DNA of 64,000 bases from Solimonas sp. (lineage in GTDB: Bacteria; Pseudomonadota; Gammaproteobacteria; Nevskiales; Nevskiaceae). A model generated the notes under the pieces. The model saw only the letters and a list, made by a program, of their open reading frames with translations. It had not been told where the DNA came from and did no database searches. Made by a program: the position numbers and the translations under genes. Below, in pieces: positions 61,947 through 64,000 of this stretch (the stretch's first letter is position 1; each line of letters opens with the position of its first letter). The DNA is taken from positions 62,001-126,000 of the forward strand of contig JASBRP010000032.1 of NCBI GenBank assembly GCA_030149365.1, in the 5' to 3' direction.

Positions 61947-63491
61947 ATGACCGACGCCTTTCCCTTCCTGCGCCGCCCGGCGGCCCTGCGCGAGCGTGCG
62001 TTCGACCTGCTGGTGATCGGCGGCGGCATCTATGGCGCCTGGGTGGCTTGCGATGCCGCGCAGCGCGGCCTGTCCGTGGCCCTGGTGGAAAAAGGCGATT
62101 GGGGTAGCGGCACCTCCTCGGCGTCCAGCAAGCTGATCCATGGCGGCCTGCGCTACCTGGAGAACTACCAGTTCGAGTTCGTGCGCCACGCCTTGCGCGA
62201 GCGCCGCCGCCTGCGGCGCATCGCCCCGCACCTGGTGCGGCCGTTGGACTTCATCATGCCGGTCTGGAAAGGCCCGCGTGCCAGCACCTTCACGCTGTCC
62301 GCCGGACTGATGCTTTACGACCTGTTTGGCGCCGGCCGTGGATCGGTGGGCCGTCACCGGCAGTATCGGCCGCCAGCCCTGCTGGCGGAGTTCCCGTTCC
62401 TGGATCCGCAGAACCTGGAGGCGGGCTTCCGCTACGGCGACTGCCAGACCGACGACGCCCGCATGGTGCTGACCGTGGCCGCCGCGGCCCAGGCGCACGG
62501 TGCCGTCTGCGTGAATCGCATGGCGGCCGAGCGGCTGCTGGAAGGCGAGGGCGGCGTGCGCGGTGCGCTGCTGCGCGACCAGGAAACGCAGGAGACCTTC
62601 GAGCTGCGCGCGCGCGTCACGGTCAACGCCGCGGGCCCCTGGGCACCGTCGCTGCTGGGCGAGTCGGCGCCGCCGTTGCGGCTGGTGCAGGGCACGCACC
62701 TGGTGATGCCGGCGATCCCCGGCTGCCAGGAAGCCTTCCTGCTCACTGCCCGCGATGGCCGCGTGTTCTTCGTCATCCCCTGGTACGGCCGCACGCTGGT
62801 CGGCACCACCGAGCGTGAAGTGACGGCGCCCGAGCAGGCACAGCCCACGGCGGAGGAGACACGCTACCTGCTGGATGGCCTGCGCAACGGACTGCCGGGC
62901 CTGCGCTGGACGGAGAAGGACGTGATCGCCCGCTTCTGCGGCCTGCGTGCGCTGCAGCCCGTGGAATACGGCAGCTTCTCGCAGATGACGCGCGAGGCCG
63001 CCATCGTGAAGCCGAAGCCGCGGCTGGTGACCTATGTAGGCGGCAGCTTCACCGCCGCCCGCCGCGACGCCTCGCACATCGTCGATGCCGCCTACTGGCA
63101 GATGTCCGAGACACCGCGGCCCTGCCAGACGCGCGAGACCGCCTTGCCCGGCACCCCGGTCGAGGCATTCGAGCAATGGCAGCCTGAGGCGATCGCGCAG
63201 CTTGTCGAGGCCGGCGTGGACGAGCAAGCCGCACAGGCTCTCAGCCTGCGCCACGGCACGAACATCTCCTTGCTGCTGCGGCTCATGGCAGAGCATCCGG
63301 AACTGCGCGCACGCATCCATCCGCAGTGGCCGTTCCTGATGGCGGAAGTCGTGCACGCGCTGCAGGCCGAGATGGCGCGCGACATTGACGACGTGCTGCG
63401 CCGACGCCTGCCGCTGGACCTGTTGCTGCCCGACGACGATTGGCGCGAGCGCGTGGAAAACCTGATCGGGCGCTACCGCACAACTGTGTAG
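61947..63491 (+). CDS. glpD: Aerobic glycerol-3-phosphate dehydrogenase family protein
   Basis: 514 aa. FAD-binding start FDLLVIGGGIYGAWVACDAAQRG, then GDWGSGTSSASSKLIHGGLRYLE, the GlpD hallmark, and RARVTVNAAGPW, IPWYGRTLVGTTE. It feeds electrons to the quinone pool while making DHAP from glycerol-3-phosphate. Its location after fadE and before a lipase gene suggests joint use of lipid-derived fatty acids and glycerol. GlpD paralogues with other substrates exist, so the symbol is probable rather than certain. Confidence 0.9.
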   Translation: MTDAFPFLRRPAALRERAFDLLVIGGGIYGAWVACDAAQRGLSVALVEKGDWGSGTSSASSKLIHGGLRYLENYQFEFVRHALRERRRLRRIAPHLVRPLDFIMPVWKGPRASTFTLSAGLMLYDLFGAGRGSVGRHRQYRPPALLAEFPFLDPQNLEAGFRYGDCQTDDARMVLTVAAAAQAHGAVCVNRMAAERLLEGEGGVRGALLRDQETQETFELRARVTVNAAGPWAPSLLGESAPPLRLVQGTHLVMPAIPGCQEAFLLTARDGRVFFVIPWYGRTLVGTTEREVTAPEQAQPTAEETRYLLDGLRNGLPGLRWTEKDVIARFCGLRALQPVEYGSFSQMTREAAIVKPKPRLVTYVGGSFTAARRDASHIVDAAYWQMSETPRPCQTRETALPGTPVEAFEQWQPEAIAQLVEAGVDEQAAQALSLRHGTNISLLLRLMAEHPELRARIHPQWPFLMAEVVHALQAEMARDIDDVLRRRLPLDLLLPDDDWRERVENLIGRYRTTV

Positions 63492-63655
63492 GAACGGTCC
63501 GACAAACGGTATTCATTACCGGGTCAAGACAGATTGTTTGCTGCACCGCGACACACGAATACTGCCTCGAGTTGACGCAAATGAGTCCTGACGGAGTTCG
63601 GGACGACAAATAACGTGGAAGTGCGGCTGCTTCCCCACGAGTGCAGGAGACGAAG

Positions 63656-64000
63656 ATGAGATACGCCCGCCTGGGAGCGTTGGCTTTGGTGTTGGCCCTG
63701 TCCGCTTGCGACAAGGCGTCCAACGAGGGGGGAGACTTCCCCGGCGGCGTTGGCGAAAAGGCGGTGTCGATCTTCGATCCCTTTGCCATCCCTACTCCGC
63801 AGGTTCCGTTTCCGATCGACCTGCTATTCGCCGGCTTCAGCGATCCGACGCTGAACATTCCCAACCCGCCGACACCGCCGACGGATCTTCCGAACCCCTT
63901 CGTCGCCGCCGCCAACGAGCTGGACGGCTGGTCGACCACGGCTTCGCTCTTCACCGACCTGACCGGCTTCGTCGATTTCACCACCGTGCAATCGGCACTG
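63656..64000 (+). CDS. Pla-1/cef (VolA-like) extracellular lipase lipoprotein, N-terminal part
   Basis: 115 codons open to the window end. Signal peptide with lipobox ALSAC-D, then FPIDLLFAGFSDPTLNIP and ANELDGWSTTASLF, the N-terminal motifs of the bacterial virulence-factor lipase domain found in VolA and Pla-1/cef lipases (usually ~800 aa). The catalytic domain is outside the window. Ribosome site AGGAG 7 nt upstream. The 164-bp gap after glpD should hold its promoter; TTGTTT with AATACT at 18 nt (about 63534-63563) is a weak candidate. Confidence 0.82.
   Translation, partial: MRYARLGALALVLALSACDKASNEGGDFPGGVGEKAVSIFDPFAIPTPQVPFPIDLLFAGFSDPTLNIPNPPTPPTDLPNPFVAAANELDGWSTTASLFTDLTGFVDFTTVQSAL

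Overview
The window is GC-rich, densely coded bacterial DNA with about 50 protein genes. I see no tRNA, rRNA, CRISPR array or prophage. Gene content (Anr/Fnr-type regulator, cbb3 oxidase operon, gamma-type FadE of 810 aa, DUF1302/DUF1329 envelope pair, OmpW, Pla-1/cef-type lipase) and REP-like palindromes point to a gammaproteobacterium, probably of the Nevskiales/Solimonadaceae type. That placement is inference from gene content only.

Layout. (1) 1-11.3 kb, plus strand: a probable catabolic operon with a ketone carboxylase (HyuA/HyuB type, related to acetone carboxylase), two SDR dehydrogenases, a DUF3237 protein, two acetoacetyl-CoA-synthetase-like ligases and a saccharopine-dehydrogenase-like oxidoreductase. 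(2) 11.3-12.1 kb: a non-coding cluster of palindromic repeats. (3) 12.1-22.3 kb: a MalT-like LuxR regulator with a DUF1329/DUF1302 pair on the minus strand, and a divergent carotenoid oxygenase-thiolase-tandem HxlR operon. Regions 1 and 3 together suggest carboxylation, CoA activation and thiolysis of a ketone, perhaps of isoprenoid origin. (4) 22.5-24.4 kb: two small membrane proteins and OmpW.

(5) 24.4-45.9 kb is an oxygen-response island. Six near-identical FNR/Anr boxes (TTGAT-N4-GTCAA type) sit in front of ompW, two tandem-Usp genes, a Cys-rich-sensor diguanylate cyclase, an HDAC-like deacetylase paired with a PatZ-like acetyltransferase, a PRPP-synthase-like gene, hemN, an unknown secreted protein with an NAD(P)H oxidoreductase, and the cco cluster. 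The cco cluster runs as one closely packed chain ccoN-O-Q-P-x-G-y-I-S-z-tauE-fixL-fixJ. FixL retains the heme-PAS His and Arg, so the locus joins an O2-sensing two-component system to an Fe-S regulator (anr, 45129-45869). Several very small genes lie in this chain (ccoQ 56 aa, ccoS 45 aa, and a 48-aa single-TM protein where ccoH is expected).

(6) 46.0-49.0 kb: nrdA with a well-formed promoter and a DnaA box upstream, but no nrdB beside it. (7) 49.4-51.7 kb: a divergent signalling pair, an FHA protein and a Zn-ribbon Ser/Thr kinase. (8) 51.9-54.4 kb: a divergent OmpA-family protein and a lipoprotein. (9) 54.6-59.4 kb: a MacB/FtsX-type ABC exporter (HlyD adaptor, ATPase, two permeases) whose two lower junctions carry repeats, including a 269-bp MITE-like element with perfect 33-bp terminal inverted repeats. 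(10) 59.5-64 kb: fadE-glpD and the start of an extracellular lipase lipoprotein gene, a fatty-acid/glycerol theme.
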